Translations under genes and position numbers: made by a program | DNA from: Hyaloraphidium curvatum | Lineage: Eukaryota > Monoblepharomycota > Hyaloraphidiomycetes > Hyaloraphidiales > Hyaloraphidiaceae | Direction of reading: 5' to 3' | DNA length: 64,000 nucleotides | Assembly (NCBI GenBank): GCA_025558095.1 | Contig: JAIVFI010000001.1 | Coordinates: 1,254,501 to 1,318,500, forward strand | The notes under the pieces: generated by a model | What the model was told of the DNA's origin: nothing | Databases searched by the model: none | What the model saw: the letters and a program-made list of their open reading frames with translations, nothing else | Shown here: positions 1 to 10,540 of the stretch, piece after piece | How the letters are laid out: every line of letters starts with the position of its first letter | How positions within the stretch are numbered: position 1 is the first letter of the stretch

Positions 1-1
1 A

Positions 2-621
2 TATGTGCCGCGTCGCCGTCTGGGCATTCCCGAAACGAATCCTCACGTTCACACGTGGCACTGGCAAGCGTCCCGATACCGCGAAGTCGTCTCTTTGATC
101 CAGAGACGTGACTTCCAGCCGGTTCAGCTCATTCAAGATTGGGATTCGGACAAAGATGTTATTGAGGATATCACAGACCTGGACCTTTGGGACGAAGAGG
201 GCAACTCTGTGTGGGACGAAAAACTGAATGGAGGAACCCACGCTTGGAGGAGGTCGAACTAAGCTACCTTTCTACGCTGAATCTGACGCGAAGCCTTCCT
301 TGCCGCCTGAAGAAGCTGACGGTGTCGCGCATGAAGATCTCGGGGCTTCGTGCGGGACAGCTTGCCCAAGTGGAATCCAATCTCAAGCAATTCGATGAGC
401 TGGACCTACGCTTCAACCGTTTCATCAATGCCGACGGCGAGGATTTCACTCCCGAAGAGCTGGACTTTTGGAAACGCATTGCCGCGACCCGGGATGGCCT
501 TGACTTCGAGTGTGACATGGAAATGCCAAATGCTGGGGAGGTAGATGTCGATGCTAACCAAGACGAGGATGGAGACGAGGATGGAGAGGAGGATGGGGAC
601 GAGGACGCTGTAGATGTCTAG
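2..621 (+). CDS. LRR/F-box-family protein, 3' end (partial)
   Basis: The gene enters from the left edge. Two open frames seem to join: one from base 2 to about 208, and a second up to the TAG at 619-621. A GT-AG interval at 209-249 would restore frame, but at 41 bases it is shorter than most introns here, so the junction is uncertain. The second segment has leucine-rich-repeat character (SYLSTLNLTRSLP, then LKQFDELDLRFNRF) and ends in an acidic Asp/Glu run. It resembles the C-terminal parts of the other F-box/LRR proteins in this window. Function is not recognisable; substrate recognition for ubiquitin ligase is only a family-level guess. Confidence 0.45.
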
Positions 622-811
622 GCTTTTCCATAACTAAGTGGTCAAATGTTTGCACAGCAACACTTCGCATTCAATGAAACGGTGCCCAAGTCTACCTGGT
701 GCAGCCGTCCATACCTGTCCAGAGTCAAAGGAGCTTCCCCGACCGACCACTCAGTCCCGGGGTCCACAATGAGTGGTTCAACCTGGTTCCTGCTCGGTCG
801 CGCCATTTGTA

Positions 812-1207
812 TCATCTGACGGGCCGCAGGCTGGGAAAGAGTGCTGCAAGCGCCTGAGCTGCAAGACCGAGGATTCCCGGTAGGTGGAACCAAGCCGAGA
901 CAATGTCGACAACGGTACCTCCGCCGAGAGATACCCCCAGCAGCAGCTCGAACGAAAGCAGAAGGGGGAGATAGACAGCCCCCATGAGTAACCGGCCATC
1001 GTGTGACAGCGGAGTCCGGCGGAGAAGCGCGCCTGCCAAAGACCAGGCGGCGAACAGCATGAGCGGGAGTTCGACGAGAACGGCCCACGTCTCTCCCATG
1101 AGGGGCACGAGGACGGGGATCCGGATCAGTGCGATCCCGAATCCGATCACAAAGAGGCCGACAGCGTAGAGTAATCCGGAGAGGACCGCATCGCGGATGG
1201 ATGCCAT
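812..1207 (-). CDS. Small four-helix membrane protein, function unknown
   Basis: A single-exon 131-residue protein made almost entirely of hydrophobic segments. Four likely membrane helices lie at about residues 8-28, 37-60, 72-95 and 100-125, with a short Arg-rich loop (LLRRTPLSHDGR) after the second. The start ATG at 1205-1207 puts a short polar leader before the first helix. There is no signal-peptide cleavage pattern or catalytic motif that I recognise. Its 3' end faces the LRR gene ending at 621, and its 5' end is 174 bp from the C-CAP-like gene start at 1382, a head-to-head pair. An anchor, channel-like or orphan lineage-specific protein are all possible. Confidence 0.55.
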   Translation of the reverse strand: MASIRDAVLSGLLYAVGLFVIGFGIALIRIPVLVPLMGETWAVLVELPLMLFAAWSLAGALLRRTPLSHDGRLLMGAVYLPLLLSFELLLGVSLGGGTVVDIVSAWFHLPGILGLAAQALAALFPSLRPVR

Positions 1208-1381
1208 TGCAACGGAGTTGAAGCGTACGAGGACGTGATCGGAGCGGCGATCGCACCTTCAAACATTGGCTCTGGTTCGCCGTAGGACGCCGTCGTCCGC
1301 TCCGTCGCTTTTCATTCGCGGTCTCCGTCACGTACGGAAGCTGGTTTCGGCCGCGGAATCGCCAAAGTCGCGGCTGGAGAG

Positions 1382-1996
1382 ATGTCGTGGCAGGCAACTC
1401 CCGCGCACATATTCGCCGCACTCCAGACGCGCAAACCCCGGCGCGTCTTTGAAAACCTCAAGGAATCCGCCGAGGTGGTGACGCTCGATGGACCGGGTCC
1501 GGTGCCGGTCCACATCGTTGCCTGCAGCGGCGTGCGATTCTCGTTCTCGGGCACGAAGCTTTCCTCAATAACGGTCGAACGCTGCGAGGACGTCACGGTC
1601 GAACTCGGTTCCGTCATCGGCGCGGTGGAAGTGATTCGCTGCTCGCGTACGTTGCTCTCGGTCCCGGGGGAAACCGCGGGCACCGTGACGCTGGACAATT
1701 GCAAAGCATGCCGCGTGGATCTGCGTGTTGCGCCCGGGACTGGGGACCTACAGGATGCTCTGAGGCGGTGCAGCGGTATGAGCGTGTTTTCGAGCGCGTG
1801 CGAGGGAGCCACGGTCGGAATCGCGGTGGAGGGGAGCACGGCGGAGCTGCCGCGGTACGCAATCCCGGACGATGCCAAGGATGGCAACAGGCTCTGGCGG
1901 CATAGGACGCGGGTGCTGGAGGGCAAGACGGGAACGTGCGCCGTCGGGACACAGTTGGTGAATCTTTACGGCGATGTCGTGTCTGATTCGGGGTAG
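1382..1996 (+). CDS. C-CAP/TBCC-like beta-helix protein
   Basis: An intronless 204-residue protein. Residues 45-120 show repeated short strands of the kind seen in the C-CAP/TBCC right-handed beta-helix (SGVRFSFSGTKLSSITVERC, EVIRCSRTLLSV, TVTLDNCKACRVDL), with Cys or Asn at the turns. In cyclase-associated protein this domain binds ADP-actin; in cofactor C and RP2 it is a GTPase-activating module. The protein is too short for full CAP (about 500 residues) and lacks its helical and proline-rich parts. I do not see the arginine finger of TBCC, so an actin-binding or orphan scaffold role is as likely as GAP activity. The family call rests on repeat pattern only. Confidence 0.5.
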   Translation: MSWQATPAHIFAALQTRKPRRVFENLKESAEVVTLDGPGPVPVHIVACSGVRFSFSGTKLSSITVERCEDVTVELGSVIGAVEVIRCSRTLLSVPGETAGTVTLDNCKACRVDLRVAPGTGDLQDALRRCSGMSVFSSACEGATVGIAVEGSTAELPRYAIPDDAKDGNRLWRHRTRVLEGKTGTCAVGTQLVNLYGDVVSDSG

Positions 1997-2052
1997 AGAT
2001 CTATCTATGTGCTTTTTCCCTGCTTTTTCCCTTTATAAGCGCCGTTCGAGCT

Positions 2053-3338
2053 CTAAACACGGTAGAATTTCTTGCCGTTTTCGACCCATAGCTTGCGCTT
2101 CTGCTCGGCCGTGAACCCGAGCTTGTCGAATACGATAGAGTAACACTTGACGAGCGCCGCGTACGATGCCTCATGGCCATCCTGCGCAAAAAGAGGTTCA
2201 CGATTGCCCACAGAGTACTGATCCGGGCACACTCACGACCGGGAAATTGGAGCCGAACATGCAGCGATCCGTGCCGAACAGCTTCAGCGCCTCCTCGACC
2301 ATCGCCCCGAAACGGGAGGCGGCGAGCACCTCGCCAGTGATCTTCTCGCCCATCTTTGCCTTGGGTCCGCTGCCACCAACGAGTCAGCCGAATCGCTCGT
2401 CTTCGGAGCACAAGACACCCACAACCCGAATCCGAGCTGGCTCATTAGCCCGCTAATCTTGACGTAGATGTTACTGAGCTTTGCCAGCGCCGCCATGTCC
2501 TCCTGCCATTTCGCATAGACTGCGTCATCGTTGGCGACCCCTAGCGGGGTGCCGAAATGGTCCAGGACAAAGTTGACGTCCGGGCACGCCTTGGCAAGCA
2601 CGGCGAGACCGGGAAGCTGATGTCCGTAACACCAGGCGTCGAATGTGAGACCATACTTGGCAAAGAGGGCGGTGTTCTTGATCATCTGCGGGTCCGCGAA
2701 AGGCTGATCGCCGCCAAGGCCAGCGGCAAGGAAGCTGTGCATGCCCTTGTTGTGGTCGTCGCGGGAGATGCAGAAACGGATCCCGCGGAAATTCTTGAAC
2801 TTCATGTGCTCCTTGAGGTGGGCTTCGACAGTCTGCCGTCCGGGAGGAGGGTAAGGTGAGCTTCGCCGGAACGGGGTCGATGAGTGTCGACCAACCGCTT
2901 CGTCCGTCAGCATGTTTGTCTCCCCCACGACTGCGGTGTTGACCTGGTTCTTGGTCCGATCCGCAATCATCTGCGTCCATTCGGTTTCGCCGACGGGGTC
3001 CGTCTCCCAGAAGCATTGCAGGTAGGTGGAGCCGACAAGCTTTGCTCCCGCCGACTCGACGTCCTTGACCAGGTCCGCATCCGTGTACACCGGGCTGTAA
3101 GCCGCCCCACCGCCGGGGCGCTTATCGCCGTCAAACAACCATAGGTGGTGGTGTGAGTCTGTGCCATCGTTCCATCGGCGGAGTACCGGAAGCAGGATGT
3201 GGCGAAGAGTGGGTGACAGCCGGGGTGCCGGGCGACAGACGTGCGTTGCAAGCGGCCAATCGCGGCGGAAATCGATCAGCAAAGAGAATGGAGAGCAGGA
3301 AGGCGCGTACCGTAGATCTCGAACGTGGAATCCGCCAT
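2053..3338 (-). CDS. Amidohydrolase-2 family metal-dependent hydrolase
   Basis: Five exons: 3338-3311, 3158-2896, 2832-2426, 2369-2237 and 2181-2053, giving 319 residues. Exon 1 encodes MADSTFEIY and splices so that the next codons read D-S-H-H-H-L-W, the HxH metal motif that opens the TIM barrel of this family. Later landmarks are the LDHFGTP segment (metal/catalytic His and Asp region) and FGSNFPVD near the C-terminus, both typical of amidohydrolase-related enzymes such as 2-pyrone-4,6-dicarboxylate lactonases and decarboxylases. The substrate cannot be told from sequence. Length is normal for the family. Intron 1 (152 bases) is long for this genome. The start lies 78 bp from the start of the divergent gene at 3417. 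Confidence 0.85.
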
Positions 3339-3416
3339 GTTTGGTTCAGGGAGGTGTTTACCCGGTGCTGGGTGACGGGACGCGATCCGCTGCCAGTCGA
3401 CCGCACATCGCCGACA
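3339..3416. promoter_or_regulatory. Compact divergent promoter
   Basis: Only 78 bp separate the start codons of the amidohydrolase (minus strand) and the mitochondrial-type hypothetical (plus strand), so both must be driven from this interval or from within each other's 5' region. I see no clear TATA box. Confidence 0.4.
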
Positions 3417-4029
3417 ATGACCTCCACGGCAGCAGCGATGCGGCTCCAGATGGGAGCGCGGCGACGTCTCTGCCCGTCTCCGCGCGCGATTCGCGTGCCC
3501 GCGCCGGCCTTCTCTTCCCGGACGCTCCGGACAGCGGCTCCCCGTGCGACGCGTCCGCACCCCCGCTCTCCCACTTCCGCGCCTTTCACACCCCCCTCTC
3601 CCCATTTCCCGTCCCAGTCGCGGAACTTCCGCCCCGCTCCCCTGCTCCGCGCGCCCGCGGACGCGCCCCCGGACCTGGAGGCCGAGATCGGCGCGATCAC
3701 GGAGCTGTACGGCGAGGCGAAGGACGAGCTGGAGTACGCGCTCGAGGCTCGAGGCACCACGTACTACAATTCCGACAAGGCGGCCGCTGGCGAGGTGCGT
3801 CGGCCCATCGGTCGTCCGGGGACGGTTCCGGTCCGCTGGAACGCGCAGTTGACGCGCCCGTCCTTCGCAGGCGGTGGAAGCGGTGCTGTCTCGGTACAAC
3901 CAGGTCCTGGAGGCGCTGCCAGAGGCGCAGAAGGCGGACCTACAGCGGCGGATCGGGCTAAAGGTCTTGGAACTGCGGGCGCAGTATGACGACATGACGA
4001 AGGACGATATCGAGGGCGATGATCACTAG
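3417..4029 (+). CDS. Conserved hypothetical, probable mitochondrial matrix protein
   Basis: Two exons, 3417-3794 and 3871-4029, giving 178 residues. The first 75 residues are rich in Arg, Ser, Ala and Pro with no acidic residue, as in a mitochondrial presequence. The mature part is acidic and helical: a stretch around EIGAITELYGEAKDELEYAL followed by a TTYYNSDKAA motif, then a second helix with EAVLSRYNQVLEALPEAQ. It looks like a small conserved fungal protein of unknown role, but I cannot name the family. ATG 3417 is the first in frame; 3438 would shorten the leader by seven residues. Confidence 0.6.
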
Positions 4030-4191
4030 ATCGGGATGAAGAATGCCTGTTGCGCAGCTACTGCTCACTTTGACGGTGATGTATTGGTGGCGAATTGGCT
4101 TCGAGCTAGAGGTCAGCCCTTTGCGCGATCAAACGTGACGGGCGGGTTCCAACGCGCCGTATCTCCCGAGGCTCCGCACGGTCCCCCCGCG

Positions 4192-5422
4192 ATGCCGGCC
4201 CGCCGGGCGCTCGTCGCACTGCTGCTCGTGCTCGCGATCCTCTCCGTCGCCGGGATCGCGGATGCGCGGCGCCGATTGCCGCGCCGGGGCCGCGATGCGC
4301 GTCTCGCCGCGCAGCGCCCCTTCGCGGTGTCCGACGGCTACGATGGGGACAAGAAGAAGCCGAAAAAGCCCACGAAGGATTGCCGCTTCGTTGACTTGAC
4401 CAAGAACATGCCTCGGTGGGATTGATCCTGCTGCCAACTGTGTCGCTGACCGACCGCTCACCTGCCGTTGTCCCCCGGTCCACGCTCCCGCGCCGGAAAA
4501 CAGCAAATTCGAGCCCTCCGACGCGGTCTTTGTCCACGACCGCCTGTGGGTGGTCAGCGACGACTCGCGGCTCCTCGCCATGTCCCCCGACGGCGAGCTG
4601 CTCGAGAGCGTCGCGATCGGGGACCGCAAAGAATTCGATCTCGAGGCCATCGCCCACGACCCGTCCCGCCCGGACTTTCTGTACCTGGGCGTGGAGCACC
4701 CGCAGCAGATCCTCGAGTACTCGATCGAGCACAAGCGCGTCGGGCGGAAATGGGACCTCTCGGAGCACTTTGGCGACGTGCCCAAGAACCGCGGGCTCGA
4801 GGGCCTCGCATACGTGCCGACGGAGCGGTCCGCGACGGGTGGATACTTTGTCGCGGGGGTGCAGCACGATTCGAGGCTGCTGCTGTTCGACGTGGACCTG
4901 GCGGGGACGAGGGCAGAGGCGGAGGCGGTTGTGCTCGTGGCCGAGATCCAGGACCAGCCGGGGCCGGATTACGACATTTCGGCGGTTTCTCTGAGGGGGC
5001 ACCACCTGTACCTGCTGTTCGACTCGGAGCGGGAGGTGCGTTTGATCCCGGCGGAGGCGTCCACGTTGACTCACGACCATCTTCCCCGACGTTGGACAGA
5101 TGACCCGCGTGGACCTGGATGAGCACCACCAAGTGCTCCTGCCCGTCAGCAAGGGCGCCGATCCCTCGCAGTTGCCCTTCCGCATCGACGCGCTCAAGAT
5201 CACGCACGCCCACTACAAGTTCCAGATCTTGGGGCTTGAGGGCGTGGCGTTCTCCGAGCAGCACGCGTTCTTCTGCATCGGTGGGTGCTTTGGGCGTGTG
5301 TGTTTTGTGGGTTTGGAGTGTGAAACGCGGCACCAGATCCCTCCGACGATTCGCCGAAGGGCATCGTTCGCTACGACATCGAGCAGCTCGACAGGTGTTT
5401 CCTAGACCACGGGATGGAATGA
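4192..5422 (+). CDS. Secreted beta-propeller-like protein (SdiA-regulated / esterase-like phytase type)
   Basis: Four exons, 4192-4415, 4504-5035, 5100-5280 and 5337-5422, giving 340 residues in perfect frame. ATG 4192 is chosen over an upstream in-frame ATG at 4036 because it begins a clean signal peptide (two Arg, then about 17 hydrophobic residues ending near ADA). A basic KKKPKKPTK linker follows. The rest has blade-like strands: AVFVHDRLWVVSDDSRLLAM, FDLEAIAHDP, FLYLGVEHPQQILEYSI, GLEGLAYVP and LGLEGVAFSE. The repeated GLEG(L/V)A(Y/F) and DLEAIA elements are typical of SdiA-regulated/esterase-like beta-propellers. Substrate is unknown. Confidence 0.7.
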
Positions 5423-5745
5423 GACGGGGCGGAAGATGGTGCTCGAGGGTTGCCTGCCGCGCTTTTCTCTTCGGGTGGATGCCGGATATGTGGCCGATCG
5501 CTAGAATTGATCTATCGAGCAGGCGAAGCCGGTGCCTCCGTTGGAGGCCGCAACCACCGGACTGGAATGATGGTATCTATCGTTGTCTGATCCCGGGTAC
5601 AAATCGGAGAACTCGAAGTGCGACATTTGATTGCGCCAAAGGGGCAAATTGGCCGGATGTCCTTCCTCGCGCGATGATCGGCGGGCCAGGGTTTCCGCGT
5701 TTGGGGGACCACCACCATTTCCGCTTCCGACCTTGCGCCGGGGGG

Positions 5746-7929
5746 ATGAGCGGGCCGGCGACGCCCGCGGACGGGAGCGGCGGCATCGCCATCCCCGGGC
5801 GGCGGCGCACGGGGCCGGAGCTGCGGCTGTCGCCGCCGCCGTCGCCGCCGGCCACGCCGGGGCCCGAGACGCCGCTGCCCGAGTCGGCGACGCCGCCCGA
5901 CGCGCCGGACAACCAAGCAAACAACGCGCCGTCGCGCTTCGGCAGCTTCGGCGGCGGGCTCGCGGTCGCGTCGATCGCGCTGCTCGCGACGTCGCCCGGC
6001 GGCACCTCGTCGGAGATCCCGTCGCCCACGCGCGGCCCCGCGTTCCTGCAGCCGGTCGCGACCCGCTCGCTGTCGACGCCGCTGAACGCGCCGGTCATTT
6101 CGCTCGGGCTGCCGGCCACGCCGGCGGTCCCCGACGGGCCGTCACATGCCGCCTCGTCGCCCGCGCTGCTGGCGCCCTCGGACGCCTACGCCGTGCAGCG
6201 ATCGGGCTCGTTTCCCGGAACAAGCGAGATCGCAACGACCACCACGATCGCGGTGACCCCGTCCGGCAAGCCGGCGGACCAGCTCCGCCGCGCCCGCTCG
6301 CTCTCCTCCCCAGCGCACCCCGCGGCGGCCATGCGGTCGCGGGAGGAGCCGATCGCGACGTGGAAGCTGCAGCCGGAGCGGCCCGTCACGGCCATGTGCG
6401 GCGGGCCGAAGCCCGGCCAGGTGTTTGCCGGCTCGAGGGAGACCGTGGTGCTGCTCGACGGCGACGACGGATCGGTGCTGCGCGAGCTGCGGATACCCCC
6501 CAGGCAGCTCGGCCGCGCCGACTCCGCGGATTCGCCCACGAGCCCGGGGCTGCCGTCCAGCCCGCGGTTGGACGCCGCCGGCTCGGGACACAGGCACTCG
6601 CTCGAGCTGACCGACAAGGACTTCATCGCCACCATATACTGGGTCGAGGATCCCGAGGGCCTGTACACCGGCCCCGCGGACCGGGCGGCGCGCCGCAACT
6701 CGTTCGCATCGGACCGCAGCGGCAACTCCCCTTTCGCCGGCGGGCGCGGGCGGCGTCCATCAGCGGCGGAGGTCGAGCCCATGATCCTCGACTCGGGCCC
6801 CGCCGTTCCCGCCCGCACCTCGATGGACCGCGCGTCGTTCGACATGGATTCGAACCCGACCTCGCCCGAAGCCAAACCCAAGGTCCGCTCGGGGATCGCG
6901 GCCCTGGTCGCCCGCCGCCGGAGCAGCCCGCACAGCGTGCGCTCCGTCGACACCTCCAACTCCTCCTCGGACCGCCCCCCATCGGAACGCCCCCCCGCGG
7001 AGCCCAGCTCGCCGAACCTCGTCCCGCGCTCCCAATCCCCCACGGGCGACCTCCCCCGCGGCTGGCTGGTGGCCCACTACACGCTCTACCGCGTGGTGCA
7101 GTGGGACCTCTCGTACCCCACCCGCCCGCGGAGGATTTACCCCTCGTGCGCCTGCATCCACCTCGCCCCGCGGAGCCACCTCCTCTGGGGCGCCTGCGAC
7201 GACCGCATCTTCCGGCAGTGGGACGTGCGCACGGGCCAGTGCGTGCGCGAGGTGGACGCGCACGGCGGGCAGCAGGTGCCAAAGTGCATCGCCGTGGGGA
7301 CCAAGCACCTCTTCGCGACGCTGGGGGACCACATCGAGCGGTGGAGCCTGGAGACGGGGCAGCGCGAGGTGTCCATCACCATCCGGCCGCCCGAGCCGCT
7401 CGAGGAGGACCCGCTGCGGCGCCGCCGGCCGAGGCAGAAGGTGCCGCCCGTGTTCACGGAGCATATCTGCCTCCCTCCGCCCGGCGACCCGCCGGGGGCG
7501 TGGGAAACGGACCTTTACGGCAAGTCGGCGCGGCACGGCGTGTTCGCGTGGGACTTTCGGAGCGACCCGCGCGGGGCCTACATGCGCTGGCCGGTCATGT
7601 TCCCCGACCCCGCCTCGGGCAACGACCGCGTGCACTGGCTGCACGTCCCGACCGTGCCCAAGGGCGCGCGGAGGCGGCTGTGGATCGCGGGGGAGCGGGC
7701 CGAGTCGGGGAGGGGGAGGGAGGTCTACGTCGAGGAGTACGATGCGCTGCGCCGGGAGAAGCTGAGGAGCTGGAGGCTGGCAGGGGTGCCGATGAGCATG
7801 TGCGTCGTGCTCGGCGAGGGCGGGAGGATGTTTGTCGGGAACGGCGACGGGGTGGTGAGCGTGTTTGACGTGGTCGAGGAGCCCGTCAAGGGCACGGGGG
7901 GGCGCGTTGTGCGGGATATCTACGGGTGA
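5746..7929 (+). CDS. WD-repeat protein with long disordered N-terminus
   Basis: An uninterrupted 727-residue frame. The frame is open upstream to 5119, but ATG 5746 starts the Pro/Ser/Thr-rich sequence typical of such proteins, and the upstream part overlaps the previous gene. Residues 1-200 and about 310-435 are low-complexity. Propeller-like segments appear in between and after: IATWKLQPERPVTAMCGG and VFAGSRETVVLLDGDDGSVLREL, then LLWGACDDRIFRQWDVRTGQCVREVDAH, a textbook WD blade, and ATLGDHIERWSLETGQREVSI. The C-terminal blade ends at FVGNGDGVVSVFDVVEE. The long linker between blades is unusual. It is probably an adaptor; the partner is unknown. Confidence 0.75.
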   Translation: MSGPATPADGSGGIAIPGRRRTGPELRLSPPPSPPATPGPETPLPESATPPDAPDNQANNAPSRFGSFGGGLAVASIALLATSPGGTSSEIPSPTRGPAFLQPVATRSLSTPLNAPVISLGLPATPAVPDGPSHAASSPALLAPSDAYAVQRSGSFPGTSEIATTTTIAVTPSGKPADQLRRARSLSSPAHPAAAMRSREEPIATWKLQPERPVTAMCGGPKPGQVFAGSRETVVLLDGDDGSVLRELRIPPRQLGRADSADSPTSPGLPSSPRLDAAGSGHRHSLELTDKDFIATIYWVEDPEGLYTGPADRAARRNSFASDRSGNSPFAGGRGRRPSAAEVEPMILDSGPAVPARTSMDRASFDMDSNPTSPEAKPKVRSGIAALVARRRSSPHSVRSVDTSNSSSDRPPSERPPAEPSSPNLVPRSQSPTGDLPRGWLVAHYTLYRVVQWDLSYPTRPRRIYPSCACIHLAPRSHLLWGACDDRIFRQWDVRTGQCVREVDAHGGQQVPKCIAVGTKHLFATLGDHIERWSLETGQREVSITIRPPEPLEEDPLRRRRPRQKVPPVFTEHICLPPPGDPPGAWETDLYGKSARHGVFAWDFRSDPRGAYMRWPVMFPDPASGNDRVHWLHVPTVPKGARRRLWIAGERAESGRGREVYVEEYDALRREKLRSWRLAGVPMSMCVVLGEGGRMFVGNGDGVVSVFDVVEEPVKGTGGRVVRDIYG

Positions 7930-8086
7930 CTTGGTCATGGTGCGCACGAGAGACTGCTGCTGCGTCGTTGAAAAAGGCCGAGGGCCCTGTACAGAGAAAA
8001 AGGCGCGAGTCGCCAACGATACATTGAATGTGAATATCGTGACAGAATCAGAATGTGCTCGAGCTATCTACAGTGGTGCCTTCCGT

Positions 8087-9365
8087 TTAAAATTCCTCGG
8101 CAACCATCGGGTCTTCCTCGCGCTCGTTGTCCCGTGTCCGATCGTCGTTGGCGACTGCCACGCCGGTCGCTTCGCTCCAAGGCGGCGGAGCTGCGCTGAT
8201 GGGGCTCGAGAGCCCGCCGACGCCCTCCTCGACCAGCAGATCCAGCTCCCTGGACTCGCCGTAGCCCCAAAATCGGCCCCTATGCCGCTCATAGACGCCC
8301 CGCAGCTCCTTCGTGAACACACCGTGCCAGTGCGACACCTCCTCCTCGGTCGGATTTTCGATCCGCGGCAGGGGGATGGGCTTGCTCATCACCAGCACGA
8401 CGGGATGCGAGGTGTCCGGGAGCAGGTACGGGATCCCCCACCAGCCAACCCCGACAGTCGGCCTGACGCCCGTCCAGGCCTTGATCCGGTCCGCGAGCGG
8501 GCCCCACCATGCCGCCGAGGGCTGCGAATAGAGCTCCAGCTCGCCAAAAGAGAAGCACGCGACAAGCGCGGCGCCTGCCTGCAGGGCGAGGCGGACGAAA
8601 CCTCGGCGCCGGGATAGGAGGAGCTGCACGGGGCGCTGGTCGGGCGAGGATGGGCGCGAAGCAGGGACGCGCCGGGAAGTGGGAACGAAAGCCGATTCGG
8701 CAGCACCTCCTGGAACAACGACCAAGCATGTCTTGGGGGCGGTTGGGTCGGCAGAGGGTTGCAAAGCCGCGAGGATGGCCTCTCGGGTGACGGGCACTAC
8801 GCCGTTCGCCAGAAGGATCTCCCGAAACCCCGGGAAGAAAAAGTTGCTCTGCAGGGTCGCCAGCCGGGTGATGACCTTCCTAGCAGGCTCTTTTCCTGCG
8901 CGGTCCGAGTTCCCGACGCGTGCCAACTCCCCCGAGAGGTGCGCAACGGCGTGGGAAACGCTGAGCACGCCGTGTGGAAACATCGCGCAGAGAATCTGCC
9001 GGTTTCCGAGCTCCTCGTCGTCCCCCCACGCCACGTCCGATTCGGATTCCACGGAAAGCTGAAGGTACCGCAAGCAGGCCTTCCAATGAGGCGAGTGCGT
9101 GAGCCATGTCCACCAGGATCCGACCGGGTATCCGAACAGGGTAGGATTCCGGAAGAAGGGAAGGAAGCGAATCGCCAGCTGGTGGCTGACGAGAAAATAG
9201 ATCTAGGAGGAACAGGCTTCGTCAGTAGGACCGACGAGCAGGGGATTCCGAGTGAAGCACCTTCTGGTAGAAAGAGAGGAAGGAGCTCCGGAAAAACAGC
9301 CACGGAAACACGGTAAACGGAGCAAAGACATGCATCAAGGCCAGAACTGCGGCATATATCAGCAT
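8087..9365 (-). CDS. Diacylglycerol O-acyltransferase type 2 (DGAT2/MGAT family)
   Basis: Makes triacylglycerol from diacylglycerol and acyl-CoA at the ER and lipid droplets. Exons: 9365-9261, 9202-8687 and 8635-8087, giving 389 residues. The intron at 8636-8686 is in frame with no stop, but removing it restores the family spacing between PGGAAES and RRRGFVRLAL. Residues 2-26 form the N-terminal membrane hairpin. The catalytic His lies in FPHG (110-113), followed by FFFPGFREILLANGVVPVTRE, the PGGA motif and FSFGE. These are the signature blocks of DGAT2-like acyltransferases. The start is tentative, because an upstream minus-strand open segment to about 9568 could be another exon. The C-terminal tail is acidic and polar. 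Confidence 0.9.
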
Positions 9366-9737
9366 CCGATCGCCCTACGCAGGAGTTCGACCCAACAGAT
9401 CGAGAAGTTGTTCGCCGCCCGGTCAAACAACTTCCGGATGAGTGACGGGGCCGCCGGAGGCCGAGCATGCTTCTGCTTCTTATCCTCGGCTGCATCGGTG
9501 CTTTTTGGATCCGGTGGCTGCCCCATCGGCCTGGGGGACAGACGTGTTTGCGTGTTGACGCCCTCCACGCGTCCGCGATCGCATTCAACCGCACGCGAGC
9601 GGGCCGCAGAAACCTCCTTTCGCCCTTCTGTTCCACTTGTTGGGACGTTTTTCGGGCGTTACTCCGCGGACCGCGCTGTCATCGAGCTCTGCGTCCCTCG
9701 AATCCAGTCCTTCCTGTCGGGTGGCCGTTCCTCCGCC

Positions 9738-10490
9738 ATGACCACGAGTCTCCCAGCGTACCTGCTGAATCGGCTGGATCCCAACTATGTTTTCATGGCG
9801 AATGCGGTGGCAGAGGGAATCTTCCCGTTTTTGAACCTGTTCCTGGGCTCAAAGGACGGTTCCCCCGTTCTCTTTCCCTACCTCGTGCCGAACCCGGATC
9901 CCGTGCGTACTTCGCCGAGTTGTAGTGGAAGCCAACTGATTTCTCTACCAGGGCTATCCGTCGACGTCCCAGGCGCTCCTCCTGTCGGACCTCTGGAGCA
10001 TGGGGATGGTGTGCTTTGCGGGCTACGTGAGCTACAACGCTTTCGACGCGCCCGACACCGAGAAGACCAAGTGGGCTGTCGCTTTTGGGGCCGCCATGTA
10101 CCACCTCTTCCTCGTGAGTCTCTCCGGGCTCTCAGCTCCGAACGTCCGCCGATTTTGGGGTCCTCCCTCTAGCTCGTCAAGGCCGTCGTCGGTCCGACCT
10201 GGGTCGGACCCTATCTCCCTTCCACCGGAATCGCCTATTCCGACTACTCCGAGGAGTACCTCCGCTGGGGTACCATCGTCATTCACGGCCTGCTGCTGGC
10301 CGGCTTTGCGTTCTGGCTCATCAGGACGAACGAGAGGCACTACCCGAGGAAGCGTGTCGTGGGCCTGACGCAGGAGGCGATCGAAGAGGAGGAGCGACGG
10401 AGGCAGGCGGAACAGGAGGCCGAGGCGACCATCACCACGCCCGGCGCGCAGGCCTTGGCCGCGAGCGAAACGCCTCGGAAGCGGAGGTAA
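9738..10490 (+). CDS. Multi-spanning membrane protein, unknown family
   Basis: Three exons, 9738-9902, 9952-10113 and 10173-10490 (introns of 49 and 59 bases), all joining in frame to give 214 residues. Four hydrophobic segments are visible: about residues 17-36, 64-86, 94-114 and 142-160. A charged C-terminal tail follows, with an EEEERRRQAEQEAEA coiled stretch and a terminal PRKRR, compatible with ER retention. The overall shape is like small fungal ER or vacuolar membrane proteins, but I do not recognise the family. Its start lies 372 bp from the DGAT2 start, head to head. Confidence 0.6.
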
Positions 10491-10540
10491 CGAACTCGGA
10501 CTGCGGAAAAAGGAAGGCAGTGTAAGGCGTGATCTAATCT

